Source: Halosolutus gelatinilyticus (GTDB lineage Archaea > Halobacteriota > Halobacteria > Halobacteriales > Natrialbaceae). Taken from it: 64,000 nt of DNA. Under the pieces are notes generated by a model. That model ran no database searches. It had not been told where the DNA came from and worked only from the letters and a program-made list of their open reading frames with translations. The DNA lies in the NCBI RefSeq assembly GCF_023028105.1, contig NZ_CP095491.1, positions 868,001 to 932,000 on the forward strand. Direction: 5' to 3'. How positions within the stretch are numbered: the stretch's first letter is position 1; every line of letters starts with the position of its first letter. Positions 16,161 to 26,551 of the stretch are shown piece by piece. Position numbers and translations under genes: made by a program.

Positions 16161-17459
16161 TCAGAGTGTCTTCTCGGCTTCCTCCTCGTCGACCACTTCG
16201 ATCCCGCGGTTGTTGACCGCCATCGGATCGAGGCCGACCTCCTGGAGGAACTGCTTGTACTCGCGCTCGCACTGCTCGGCGTCCTTCTGCTTCGAACTGG
16301 CCCGATCGCAGAGTTCGATGAGGTTCTCGGGGACGTCGTTCTGGTAGACGATCCAGTGGTTGATCAGGTCCGAGAGCCGGCGGATGGGGCTGGTGAAGTG
16401 GCCGTAGATCTCGAAGTTCAGCGCGTGGTGGCCGCCGAAGGGGTCGTTCATGTACTTCGCGCGGGGCATCACCTTCATCACGGCCCACTGGATCTTGTCG
16501 AGCTGGCGGCCGGGCGCCTCTTCGAGTGTCGCGTTGACGGCCTTCCGCGGGTCGTCCCACGTGTCGCCGGGGATCGAAACGCCGTCTAACTCCTGGATCT
16601 CTTGGAGGGCCTTCGACCACTCGTCGGGGCTGGGTTGCGGGTGGACCCGGTACATCGCCTCCACCCCGCGGTTCCACATGAGTTCGTGCGTGACGGCCTT
16701 GTTCGCCTTCAGCATGCACTCCTCGATGATCGTGTGGGCGCGATCGCGACTCGGGTTGAGCACGAGCGAGCCGTCCTCCTTGCGAATTTCGTGCATCCGA
16801 TCGGCGACCCGGTGGACCAGCACGTTCTCCTCGTGCAGCGGCGCGTCGGGGTCCTCGAGTCGGTTCTCGGCCTGCGAGTACGTCAGGCGCTCGTCGGACT
16901 CGATGACCGACTTGTAGATGTCGATCGTCTCGTAGGAGAGCGTCTCCTTGTCGAGGTGCATCTCGACGGTGTGGGCGAACCGCTCCTCGTTGGGGACCAG
17001 CGAGCAGACGGACTCCGCGAGGACCGGCGGGAGCATGTGGATCGTGTAGCCGGGGAGGTAGACCGTGTTCCCGCGCTGGACGGCCTCGTCCCACATCGCC
17101 GTCTCCGGGTTGACGTAGTGGGTGACGTCGGCGATGTGTACCCAGAGGACGTACTCGTCATCGCGCTCCTCGATCGAGAGCGCGTCGTCGAAGTCTTGGG
17201 CGTCGATCGGGTCGGTCGTCCACGTCGTCAGGTCGCGCAGGTCCTCGCGCTCATCGATCCCGGCAGAGATCTCGGCCTGGACGTCCGTGGTCCGCTCCTC
17301 GGCTTCCTCGATCACTTCGGCGGGGAACTCGTCGCGGATCTCGAACTTCTCGAACAGCTCCTCGCGCTTGTTCTCGAGGTGGCGCGCGAGATCTTCGGAG
17401 ATCTCGACGGGGCCCTGCCCTTCCGCCGTACCGGCGTCGGCCTGTGCGTCGTCGCTCAT
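16161..17459 (-). CDS. RNB-domain exoribonuclease (RNase R/II type)
   Basis: A 432-residue protein consisting almost only of the RNB catalytic domain: TTDPIDAQDFDDALSIEE (residues 81-98) provides the cluster of metal-binding aspartates, followed by VLWVHIADVTHYV and YLPGYTIHMLPPVLAE. FTSPIRRLSDLINHW is the conserved arginine segment near the C-terminus. Bacterial RNase R is about 800 residues with cold-shock and S1 domains; these are absent, as is usual for the short haloarchaeal enzymes. It degrades RNA 3' to 5' in the cytoplasm and may do the work of an exosome, which haloarchaea have been reported to lack. The ATG at 17459 gives an acidic N-terminus. Confidence 0.93.
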   Translation of the reverse strand: MSDDAQADAGTAEGQGPVEISEDLARHLENKREELFEKFEIRDEFPAEVIEEAEERTTDVQAEISAGIDEREDLRDLTTWTTDPIDAQDFDDALSIEERDDEYVLWVHIADVTHYVNPETAMWDEAVQRGNTVYLPGYTIHMLPPVLAESVCSLVPNEERFAHTVEMHLDKETLSYETIDIYKSVIESDERLTYSQAENRLEDPDAPLHEENVLVHRVADRMHEIRKEDGSLVLNPSRDRAHTIIEECMLKANKAVTHELMWNRGVEAMYRVHPQPSPDEWSKALQEIQELDGVSIPGDTWDDPRKAVNATLEEAPGRQLDKIQWAVMKVMPRAKYMNDPFGGHHALNFEIYGHFTSPIRRLSDLINHWIVYQNDVPENLIELCDRASSKQKDAEQCEREYKQFLQEVGLDPMAVNNRGIEVVDEEEAEKTL

Positions 17460-17521
17460 GCGGATGGGTACGGACGTGGTAGTGAAAGTCGTGTCGGGAT
17501 GGGAACGAACGGAATCGCGGG

Positions 17522-17815
17522 TCAGGACTCCTCTTCGAGAGTCCCGTAGCGCTCCTCGACGGTCGCCAGATAACGCGGGAGGAACTCGGCCCGGTCGTGC
17601 TCGCCCGCTTCGAGTTCGACCAGCAGCGCCTCCAGTTCGGCGCGCGGGTGGTGACAGAGGTCGTTGTAACAGGGTTTACAGAGGTGCTCGAACTCCTTGT
17701 CGGCGCGGTTCCACCGGTCGCCGTACTTGTCGTACTCGCGGGCCGTCGAGCGCTCGACCTCGCTGCCGCAGGCGAGGCAGGTGACCGATCGCGTTCGATT
17801 CCGGGAAGGCCACAT
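17522..17815 (-). CDS. small zinc-ribbon protein
   Basis: A 97-residue protein beginning MWPSRNRTRSVTCLACG. Cys pairs CLACG (residues 13-17) and CKPC (about 47-50) form a likely zinc ribbon; the rest is a charged helical region (ELEALLVELEAGEH, FLPRYLATVEERYG). It resembles a conserved haloarchaeal uncharacterised family (DUF7562-like, from memory). It lies 62 bases upstream of the ribonuclease gene on the same strand, so the two may be co-transcribed. The ATG at 17815 is chosen over the in-frame codon at 17854 because the family starts with MWxSRNR. Confidence 0.75.
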   Translation of the reverse strand: MWPSRNRTRSVTCLACGSEVERSTAREYDKYGDRWNRADKEFEHLCKPCYNDLCHHPRAELEALLVELEAGEHDRAEFLPRYLATVEERYGTLEEES

Positions 17816-17906
17816 AGTATGGTCGAGTCCGTGCGACCACTTAGCAATTAGCACACTGTTCGCTTCGGGGTAGTGTCAGGGCGATCGACCGGTCCCGCGG
17901 CGCGGA

Positions 17907-18194
17907 TCAGGTGTCGAGATCGGAAATCAGGTTCTCGAGGGTCCGGACGTGGGACTCGAACAGGTCCTCGCCCTTCTCGGTGAGCCGATACGTGGTCTGG
18001 GGTTTTCGGTCGACGAACCGTTTTTCGACGGCGACGCACTCGTTTTCTTCGAGCTTCGCGATGTGACTCGCCAGGTTCCCCTCCGTCACGTCGAGGGCCG
18101 TCGTGAGATCGGTGAAACTCGTCTCGCCGTTCGCGTATAGGTGAGCGAAAATCTGCAGGCGGGTCGGTTGGTGGACGAGTTTGTCGAATCCCAT
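17907..18194 (-). CDS. winged-helix transcription regulator of the ABC operon
   Basis: A 95-residue winged helix-turn-helix of the ArsR/MarR-like type (HTH_34 pattern): LVHQPTRLQIFAHLY, then TSFTDLTTALDVTEGNLASHIAKLEE as the recognition region, then the wing VAVEKRFVDRKPQTTYRLTEKG and a C-terminal dimer helix. It is the last gene of a four-gene unit and begins one base after the stop of the upstream membrane gene. Proteins of this type often sit with an ABC-2 transporter and a small membrane protein. It probably binds the palindromes at 20575-20614 and controls its own operon. Confidence 0.85.
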   Translation of the reverse strand: MGFDKLVHQPTRLQIFAHLYANGETSFTDLTTALDVTEGNLASHIAKLEENECVAVEKRFVDRKPQTTYRLTEKGEDLFESHVRTLENLISDLDT

Positions 18195-18195
18195 G

Positions 18196-18813
18196 TTACA
18201 CCCGTGAGAGGACGACGTACGCGAGGATGCAGTAGCTGGCGTAGCTCGCGCCGAAGATCGTGAATGCGAAGCCGTGTGCCGCCGGAACGTAGGGGATGGC
18301 GGCGGCCAGAACGAGTATCCAGACGCCGCCGGTGTAGAACGCGTACCTGTCGGGTTTCCTGATGTCGTACGCCCGCAGGAGCTGCCCGAGGTACAGGTAG
18401 CCGAGACCGAGGAGTCCGGCCACGAGCACGAGCCAGAGGGTGAGGATCTCGTCCCCGTCGACCGCGTCGAAAAACGGCCGTACGCCGACGAACACCGCGA
18501 TGGTGCCGGCGAAGAGCGCGAGGTGCCACTGCCCCCAGCTGGGGATGCCGGTCGTCGGTCGCTCGTACCGCGATTGTATCCGATACAGCGAGAGCTGATG
18601 GGCGAGGGTCACGGCGACGAGCGCGACGATGAGCGGCGCGGAGAACCCGTCACGGATCCCCCACTCGAGGAGCGGAAAGATTACGCCGGTACCGAGCCCC
18701 TCGACGAGCCACCACCGCCACCAGTACGGGTACTCCTCCTGCAGGCCGACGGCCCGTTTGATCTGGCCGAGTTCCTCCTGGAGGGCCCGTTTGTCGATAT
18801 CGCCGTCTTCCAT
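18196..18813 (-). CDS. six-helix membrane protein of the ABC operon
   Basis: A 205-residue protein with a charged N-terminus (MEDGDIDKRALQEELGQIKRAVGLQEE) and about six membrane helices. It begins six bases after the ATPase gene stop and is followed by the regulator one base later, so it belongs to the same transcript. No catalytic motif is visible. Its constant company with the ABC-2 pair suggests an accessory or sensor subunit, but that is inference from position. Confidence 0.75.
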   Translation of the reverse strand: MEDGDIDKRALQEELGQIKRAVGLQEEYPYWWRWWLVEGLGTGVIFPLLEWGIRDGFSAPLIVALVAVTLAHQLSLYRIQSRYERPTTGIPSWGQWHLALFAGTIAVFVGVRPFFDAVDGDEILTLWLVLVAGLLGLGYLYLGQLLRAYDIRKPDRYAFYTGGVWILVLAAAIPYVPAAHGFAFTIFGASYASYCILAYVVLSRV

Positions 18814-18819
18814 CTTCGA

Positions 18820-19692
18820 TCACCCGTTCGCGTCTGCGAAGTCGGTCGTGTAATAGTTAAACAGGTCGGTGTACGTCGGTCGCTCGATCCGGGTCACCCC
18901 CTCCGCGTCGGTCGCCGACGCCGCGTCGTCCGGCGGCGCGAACGCCCGAACGCCGCCGTCGCTCGGGAACACCCGACCGCCCATCGCCACCGCGGCGAGG
19001 GTGTCGGCGTTCGTCACGGTGGTCTCGAACACCGGCGGCACGGCGTCGAACAGTTCGTCCGGCTCGCCGGTCGCCGCGACGCGGCCGCCGGTGACGAACG
19101 CGATTCGGTCCGCGATGTCGGCGTCCATCGGACTGTGACTCGAGACGACGATCGTCTTCCCCTCGGCCTGTTTCTCGCGAAGCAGGCGGTGAACTTCCTG
19201 AATCACCGTCAGATCGAGGGCCGCGGTCGGTTCGTCGAGCAGGTAGATCGGGACGTCGATGCTCAGCGCGATGGTCAGTTCGAGTTTGCGCTTCGTGCCG
19301 CCGGAGTAGTGCTCGACGCGCTTGTCGAGGTCGTCGACGAGGCCGAGCGCCTCGGCGTACTCGCGCCAGTCGTCGGTGAACGCGGGGTGCAACTGACGAT
19401 AGAATCGGACGTTCTCCCGACCGGTGAGCCGCTCGAGACACAGCGCGTCCTGTAGCAGAAAGCTCGTCGTGTCGGATCGATCGGCGGCGGGGTCGTCGAA
19501 GACGGTAACCGAGCCGCTCGTGGGGTGCTCGCTGCCGGCCAAACACGAGAACAGCACCGACTTCCCGACGCCGTTGGGCCCCATCACCGCGAGCAGTTCG
19601 CCCGATCGGACGGTGAGATCGATTCCCTGGAGCACGCGGTCGCCGTCGAAGGATTTCTCGAGCCCGGTCGCCTCGAGACACGTCCGACTCAC
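18820..19692 (-). CDS. ABC transporter ATP-binding protein
   Basis: A 290-residue ATPase of the ABC-2 exporter/drug-resistance branch. Walker A is GPNGVGKS (residues 38-45), the Q-loop lies in FLLQDAL, the signature is YSGGTKRKLEL (about 129-139), Walker B is LLDEPTAALD (151-160), and the switch histidine is in SSHS. The C-terminal extension of about 80 residues is typical of the branch. GTG 19692 is chosen because it overlaps the permease stop in GTGA form and gives VSRTCLEATGLEKSF; the long open frame upstream is a shadow of the permease gene. Confidence 0.92.
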   Translation of the reverse strand: MSRTCLEATGLEKSFDGDRVLQGIDLTVRSGELLAVMGPNGVGKSVLFSCLAGSEHPTSGSVTVFDDPAADRSDTTSFLLQDALCLERLTGRENVRFYRQLHPAFTDDWREYAEALGLVDDLDKRVEHYSGGTKRKLELTIALSIDVPIYLLDEPTAALDLTVIQEVHRLLREKQAEGKTIVVSSHSPMDADIADRIAFVTGGRVAATGEPDELFDAVPPVFETTVTNADTLAAVAMGGRVFPSDGGVRAFAPPDDAASATDAEGVTRIERPTYTDLFNYYTTDFADANG

Positions 19693-20543
19693 GGCCGCCA
19701 CCCCCGCCGGTAGAGCACGGCGGTGAGCAGGACGGTCCCGACGGCGAGCGCGAGCGCGCCGTAGGCGACGAGCAGGACGATGTACTCGGGGCCGGTCGGT
19801 AACGCGGGCGGCACGACGCCCGCGTCCGTCCACGCGTCGCCGGGAACCAGGTGGTAGACGAGCAGCCGCGTCGGGAGCGTATTCGGCAGGTAGTTCAGTA
19901 CCTCCCCCTCGATCGGCGACAGCTCGACGCTCGCTCCGTTGATCCCGGTCCCGATGTACCCGACGATCGCGAGCATCGGAACGGCGTACTCCGCGACGCG
20001 TTCGTTCTGCGCGTACAGGATGAACGGCATCGCGACGATCATCCAGAAGGCGCAGGTTACGACGAACGCGAGGAGGACGATCGGGATCGAGGCGGGCCCG
20101 CGGAGACCGAACGACGCGCCGGTGTAGACGCCGGCGGCGAGCGTCAAGACGAACGCGACCCCCGCGAGGACGAGCCCGCTCAGCATCCGCCCGGCGAGGT
20201 CGGCCGACGGGAAGAGCGGCATCGATCGGTACGCCTCGTAGCGGCGGTCCGCGAGGTCGCCGGCCAGCTGGTAACCGAAGATATAGAGGCAGATGTACAT
20301 CGCGCCGAACGTCCCGGTGCCGATCGCCATGGCGGCGACCAACTCGGCCGGCACGTCCTCCGACTGCATTCCGAACAGGAGTTGCATCCCCGCCGGGAGG
20401 GCGAGGACGACGGAGAGCATCGTCCAGCTGTTTCTCACTTCCCGGAGACAGCGCTCCGTGAACGCCCTGACCTGCGTGAGCCATATCCAGGCGGGCGTCG
20501 CGCCGCCCGCCGTCGAGTCCGCCGTTGTCGTGTCGATTGCCAT
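19689..20543 (-). CDS. ABC-2 type permease
   Basis: A 284-residue membrane protein with about six helices, starting MAIDTTTADSTAGGATPAW. A cytoplasmic N-terminal helix (TQVRAFTERCLREVRNSWTM) precedes the first span, as in ABC-2 permeases. It is the first gene of the operon and overlaps the ATPase gene by four bases. Together they should form a homodimeric exporter; the substrate is unknown, and drug, lipid or peptide export are all possible. The probable promoter lies in the A/T-rich palindromic segment 28-70 bases upstream. Confidence 0.88.
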   Translation of the reverse strand: MAIDTTTADSTAGGATPAWIWLTQVRAFTERCLREVRNSWTMLSVVLALPAGMQLLFGMQSEDVPAELVAAMAIGTGTFGAMYICLYIFGYQLAGDLADRRYEAYRSMPLFPSADLAGRMLSGLVLAGVAFVLTLAAGVYTGASFGLRGPASIPIVLLAFVVTCAFWMIVAMPFILYAQNERVAEYAVPMLAIVGYIGTGINGASVELSPIEGEVLNYLPNTLPTRLLVYHLVPGDAWTDAGVVPPALPTGPEYIVLLVAYGALALAVGTVLLTAVLYRRGWRP

Positions 20544-20570
20544 CGTTCTCGACCTCCATTAGCTGATCCA

Positions 20571-20614
20571 GTATAAAGTACTTTCTGCAGCAAAGTTACT
20601 TTGTACCGCAAAGT
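20571..20614 (-). promoter_or_regulatory. promoter and multi-site operator of the ABC operon
   Basis: The segment has five AAAGT half-sites in alternating orientation: aaagtacttt (20575-20584), caaagttactttg (20591-20603) and a further caaagt (20609-20614). Repeats of the same half-site are 17-18 bases apart. On the minus strand the first palindrome overlaps the TATA element (tttatac, about 20571-20577), from which transcription would start close to the ATG at 20543. This is a strong candidate operator for the winged-helix regulator encoded last in the operon. Confidence 0.65.
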
Positions 20615-20918
20615 GGTATGCGGTTCGGCGCCACGACTCGCTCTCGCCATAAAATGAACGGAACTCCCGATCGGAATCGTCGGTTCGGCGCGGGCCTCGT
20701 TACCGCGGTCTCGGCGGCAAGAGCCGGTGAAACGCGCGTCGAACGGCGCTGACCCTCTGATCGTGACGAGCCGTGCGGTTCGTTCGTCGCGGGCGCTCGT
20801 CGCACGACCGGCGCGGCTGTTTCCCGCGGCACGTCGGCGGTTACCGCTCGAGGGAGCGGGAGGGAGGGAACGGACGACAAACCTATTCTGTTAAATGTTT
20901 ACGGAAGGTAGGGCGAGT

Positions 20919-21398
20919 ATGCAGGTCAAATCTCGACACCATCTCCGCAGCGACGCCGTCGCCGACCTCGAGGAGTCGCTCGAGGCGGGACTCGGCGTCT
21001 CCCCCGACGGAGACACCTACGAGCGCGTCGTGTTCGAAGACACCGACTGGGAAGTGGTCCTCATCGACGGCGCCCCGCAGGTCGCGTACTTCGACGAGGA
21101 ACCGTTCCTGACGGTCCGGGGGGCGAACGCCTACGAACCCGATCGACGGCTGGTGACCGTCGACACCGGCGCCATCTCGTTCGTCAGCGACGGGGCCGAC
21201 GTGATGCGCCCCGGGATCGTCGAGGCGACTGACGACATCTCGCCGGACGACCTGGTCGTGATCGCCGAAGAAACCCACGGAAAGATCCTCGCGGTCGGCC
21301 GCGCCCGCGTCGAGGGCGCGGACATGGTCGGCGACGAAGGAAAAGTGATCGACTCGCTGCACCACGTTGGCGACGAACTGTTCGAGTTTTCCGGCTGA
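20919..21398 (+). CDS. PUA-domain RNA-binding protein
   Basis: A 159-residue protein starting MQVKSRHHLRSDAVADLEE. The C-terminal half is a PUA domain: PFLTVRGANAYEPDRRLVTVDTGAISFVSDGADVMRPGIV (about residues 60-100), with the typical VDxGA.xfv..GAdVm.pGi pattern, then DLVVIAEETHGKILAVGRA. The architecture matches the archaeal relatives of MCT-1/Tma20, which bind ribosomes or tRNA; the exact role in archaea is not settled. The in-frame ATG at 20895 adds eight residues and is less like the family. Confidence 0.85.
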   Translation: MQVKSRHHLRSDAVADLEESLEAGLGVSPDGDTYERVVFEDTDWEVVLIDGAPQVAYFDEEPFLTVRGANAYEPDRRLVTVDTGAISFVSDGADVMRPGIVEATDDISPDDLVVIAEETHGKILAVGRARVEGADMVGDEGKVIDSLHHVGDELFEFSG

Positions 21399-21432
21399 GA
21401 GGGCCACACCGGCGGCTCGCCGGCGCGGCGTC

Positions 21433-22194
21433 TTACTCCGCTCTGGCCCCGTCCAGCGAATCCTCTTCGTACGCCTCCGCGTAGCGTTCGAGCGTATCCT
21501 CGTAGCCCTGCACCGCGAGGTCGTACGTCTCCCGCAGGTCGGCGATCGGCGTCTCCGTCGCGTCGACCCGGAGGTCGTTGTAGGGCGGCGTCACGTCGTG
21601 ATCCTCGGTGGTTTCGACGGCGACGGCCGCGCTCTGAACCGGTAGGCTCTCGCGCTTGTCACCGCCCTCCAGGTGGCCCGCCGCCAGCGCATCGATCAGC
21701 CGCTTCGCCAGCGGGTCGGCACCGTCTCCGACGCGGGGGCCGTCGCTCGTGTCGTCGATCGTCTCGTGGACCGCGGTCGCCTCGTACGCCTCGGCGGCGG
21801 CGTCGACGACCGACTCGCCGGTCAGCAGATTCCCCGCGACCGTGTAGTGGTCGCCCGTGCGGTGACCGTACCAGTCGCGACACTCCTCGCCGGAGAACGC
21901 GAACGTCCCGTCGGCGTCGACGCCGTGGAGCTGTCGCTGCGGCGCCCCCTCGTCGGCGTTGAGCAGCGCTTCGAGGGCGTCCTCGACGGTCAGGCCGTCG
22001 TTGACGTACGCGACCCCCCGTCGGCCGAGTTCGACGTTGACCAGGCTCTGCGTCGCGACCGCGCAGTTCTCGCTGACGAACGGACAGAGCGTCCCGACCC
22101 CCGGCAGCCGGGTCGTGACGGCGACCCCGAACCGCCGGTGTCGCTCTCCGTCCGGCGTCTCGTACGATTCGTGGACGCAGATGCTGAAGGTCAT
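21433..22194 (-). CDS. DUF1028 family protein
   Basis: A 253-residue protein of the DUF1028 family, which is related in fold to N-terminal nucleophile hydrolases. Family marks include the N-terminus MTFSICVHESY..., RFGVAVTTRLPGVGTLCPFV, ATQSLVNVELGRRGV, AYVNDGLTVEDALEALL and the GNLLTGESVVDA segment, with FAFSGEECRDWYGH between them. The reaction is not established. The C-terminal 60 residues are an acidic helical extension. The ATG at 22194 is chosen since the family begins MTFSI; the upstream in-frame ATG at 22221 adds nine residues. Confidence 0.88.
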   Translation of the reverse strand: MTFSICVHESYETPDGERHRRFGVAVTTRLPGVGTLCPFVSENCAVATQSLVNVELGRRGVAYVNDGLTVEDALEALLNADEGAPQRQLHGVDADGTFAFSGEECRDWYGHRTGDHYTVAGNLLTGESVVDAAAEAYEATAVHETIDDTSDGPRVGDGADPLAKRLIDALAAGHLEGGDKRESLPVQSAAVAVETTEDHDVTPPYNDLRVDATETPIADLRETYDLAVQGYEDTLERYAEAYEEDSLDGARAE

Positions 22195-22278
22195 ACCCGA
22201 GACGACATGGGGGATCGGCAAAAAAACGACGGCCGTCGACGGCCCGGAACGCGGTCTAGCGGGGCAGCGTACTACCGC

Positions 22279-23922
<1,644 letters not shown>

Positions 23923-23959
23923 GGATACTCAACCCGTGGCTACACTCATTCTAACCGGA

Positions 23960-23983
23960 GATATAATTCGACTGGATTATATC
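23960..23983. promoter_or_regulatory. palindromic promoter site of the protease gene
   Basis: gatataat (23960-23967) and attatatc (23976-23983) are a perfect 8-base inverted repeat, separated by eight bases, 38 bases upstream of the protease ATG. On the minus strand the proximal arm reads attatatc and is well placed as TATA box, so a dimeric factor could compete with or assist TBP there. Confidence 0.5.
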
Positions 23984-24114
23984 TGAAAATATGTTTAGAA
24001 AGGATTTACTTTCACGGAATCGAGGACGAATCATCACGCGGAGACGTCTGTCACGAGATCGAGAGATTCCGTCTGACGTAAGAACTATACTGCCGGCCCG
24101 GATGGATAACGCCA

Positions 24115-24477
24115 ATGGGACTCATGAGCAAGATTCTCGGCGGCAACCAGTCCCGGACCGCCGAGGACTACGTCGAACTGGACCTCGACGCCGTCGCCGC
24201 CGAGTCGGCGGAGGCGACGATGCAGGTACACATCGCCGAAGTCGGGAACCAGGCCGACGCGATCGACATCAAAGACGCCATCTACGACGGCGACCTCGTG
24301 ATCGCGGACATCACGCGTCTGCGGACCGAGGACAGCACCGTCGAACACATCGTCGACGAACTCCGGCAGGTCGCCCACGAGGTCGACGGCGACATCGTTC
24401 GGAAGGGCGACGACCAGATCATCGTCACCCCCACGGGCGTCCGGATCAGCCGCGAAAAGCTGGGCCAGAACTTCTAA
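24115..24477 (+). CDS. sepF: cell division protein SepF
   Basis: A 120-residue SepF homologue, the FtsZ membrane anchor of archaea that lack FtsA. The N-terminus MGLMSKILGG is amphipathic and acts as the membrane-targeting sequence in the family. The core (residues about 35-118) has VHIAEVGNQADAIDIKDAIYDGDLVIADITRL and ends GDDQIIVTPTGVRISREKLGQNF, typical of DUF552. An alternative ATG at 24124 (MSKIL) is also possible. It stands alone here; ftsZ is not in the window. Confidence 0.93.
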   Translation: MGLMSKILGGNQSRTAEDYVELDLDAVAAESAEATMQVHIAEVGNQADAIDIKDAIYDGDLVIADITRLRTEDSTVEHIVDELRQVAHEVDGDIVRKGDDQIIVTPTGVRISREKLGQNF

Positions 24478-24509
24478 CAGCGGGCGGCGAACGGGTCGGC
24501 GCCCCTCTT

Positions 24510-25028
24510 TCATCGACGCCGCGGGCTAGCTTCCGGCACCCGCACCGACCCGGCGCGCGCACTCTCGATCGCCGCGAAGACCGCCTCGGGATCGCCGGCG
24601 ATCGCGGTCTCGACGTACCGGTCGTGTGCGATCTGCGCGAGAAGCGCGCCGATTACGACCGTCCCGGCGGCCCCGACACCGGCCGGCGCGAGGAGCCGCA
24701 GGTCGGGGACGCCGTCGATCGCTGCCAGCGTCCCGGTCGCGATCCCGAGCCCGATTCCCGGCGGACAGAGCGCGACCGTTCGCCACCGCGACGCGCCGAA
24801 CGGGGCGACGACCCCCGGTCGAGCCCACGCGGCGAGCGCGCCGACGACGAGACCCGCGGTGAAGATCGTCGGAACGAGCGACAGTGCGGTCTCGATCGAC
24901 GCCGCTGCCGCGGCCGCGGCGAGCGACGCGATCCCGACGGAGATCGCCGCAACGTAGACGCCGACGGCCGCTTGGGCGCCGGCGCCGAGCGATCGTCCGT
25001 CGGTCGGCGAATCCGTCGCGGTCGTCAT
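24510..25028 (-). CDS. membrane protein of unknown function
   Basis: A 172-residue protein with four to five hydrophobic helices (about residues 18-45, 50-70, 84-104, 112-132) and a soluble C-terminus (DRYVETAIAGDPEAVFAAIESARAGS). Very Ala/Gly-rich. It is convergent to sepF with a 32-base gap. Nothing in the sequence points to a substrate or partner. A conserved haloarchaeal family is likely but not recognised by name. Confidence 0.65.
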   Translation of the reverse strand: MTTATDSPTDGRSLGAGAQAAVGVYVAAISVGIASLAAAAAAASIETALSLVPTIFTAGLVVGALAAWARPGVVAPFGASRWRTVALCPPGIGLGIATGTLAAIDGVPDLRLLAPAGVGAAGTVVIGALLAQIAHDRYVETAIAGDPEAVFAAIESARAGSVRVPEASPRRR

Positions 25029-25113
25029 CTACTCGCACGATCGAACACGTATTGTAATTGATGGTAGTGCCGGTACCGTATCGCTCGACGGCCGCCGCGC
25101 ACCTCGCCGTCGT

Positions 25114-26398
25114 TCAGCGCCGCTCCGCGCGAAGCAAGGCAAAGGCGGCGGTCGCGCCGGTCGCGGCGAAGGCCGCGAGAACGGTGAACAGCGCGCTGGG
25201 AGATGCGTACGTGAGCAGCGCGCCCGCGATCCCGGCGCCGAGCGCGCCGACGCCGAAGATCGCGAGATACGCGTATCCGAACGAGAGTTCGCGCGTCCCG
25301 GGCGGCGAGTGCTCGGCGACCGCGGCCTGCTGGAGCGGCTGGATCGTAAAGAGGGCGATTCCGAGCAAGAGCGAGACGGCGACGAACGACCCCGTCATCG
25401 CGGTCGCGGGCACGAACAGAAGCAGCGAGCAGCGATAGAACGCCGAACGCGAGCACGAGCGCCCGCTCAGTCGCCATCCGATCCGCGAGCTGGCCGCCGA
25501 GATACTGCCCGAAGACGCCGACCACGAGGATCGCGACGTACCCGTACCGCGCGAGGTCGAACTCCTCGGCGTACGGGCTGGACGGGGCGACCAGTTCGAC
25601 GCGGACGAGCGTCGCGAGATAGTCGCTCAGCAGGTCCGGCAGGAACGTGAGAAACGCCCGGTAGTAGAGGCCGCTCGCCATCACGACGAGGAGAACGAGA
25701 CCGAACGCGAGCGTGGCGAGCGTCTGGGTGTCGTCGACGGTGGTCGCGATCGTAATCCGTCCCTTCGTGTCGTCCGTTTCGCTACGGCCGGCGGTGTTCG
25801 AGGGCGACTCGTCGCCGCCGTCAGTCGTTGCGGTCGCACCCGCGTCCGCGGGAGACGTCTCCACGAGCGATCCGAGCGCCAGGACCGCGAGCGCGGGCGC
25901 GGCCAGCGCGGCCGTGACGACTCGCCAGTCGAACCGGAGCAACAACAGGGCGGTCGCGAGCGGGCCGAGCGCGATGCCGAGATTGCCGCCGATGCCGTGG
26001 TAGCCGAGCGCGAGTCCCGTTCGATCGACCCGCCGCGACAGTAACGAGAGCCCCGCCGGGTGGTAGACGCTCGCCGTGACGCCCCAGAGAGCGATCGCAA
26101 GCCCCAGCGTCGGGATCGAATTCGAGAGTCCGAGCAGGAAGTACGAGCCGGACATCCCGGCGAGACACGCGAGAATGAGGGGCTTCGATCCGTACCGGTC
26201 GACGAGGACGCCGCCCGGTAACGCGCCGGCACCGAACAGTCCGTAACCGACCGTGACGAGCAACCCGAGCGTCGCCGCGGTCGTCGAAAACTCGGCGAGC
26301 CAGACGGTCATCAGGATCGGGATCGACAGTTCGTAGGTGTGGACCAGGGCGTGAGAGCCGGCCGTAAACAGCACGATCCGACGGTCCGAACTGTCCAT
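25114..26398 (-). pseudogene. MFS transporter broken by one frameshift
   Basis: The first frame runs from ATG 26398 (MDSSDRRIVLFTAGSHALVH) through about nine membrane helices to VLAFGVLSLL near 25425; there the frame changes and the rest continues in another frame as LLLFVPATAMTGSF...AFALLRAERR, ending at 25114. Total length is 1285 bases, one more than a multiple of three, so a single extra base (or two missing) in ctgctcgctgcttctg at about 25415-25432 explains it. MFS motifs are otherwise intact (DRYGSKPLIL; ADRMATERALVL). Either the gene is recently inactivated or there is a sequencing error in this small repeat. Confidence 0.8.
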
Positions 26399-26551
26399 TC
26401 GATCGATGATAGCGCGTTCGCCACACCTAAGTGGCGAGGATAGGCGCACTGGGTTGCCGGTATAGTCGCCGTCGTCCGGACGTCGGCGGTCGATCGCCCG
26501 ATCGCCGCGGGAGCCGGTAGCACTTTGCAGACCCGCGTTCTCAGCCGACGC

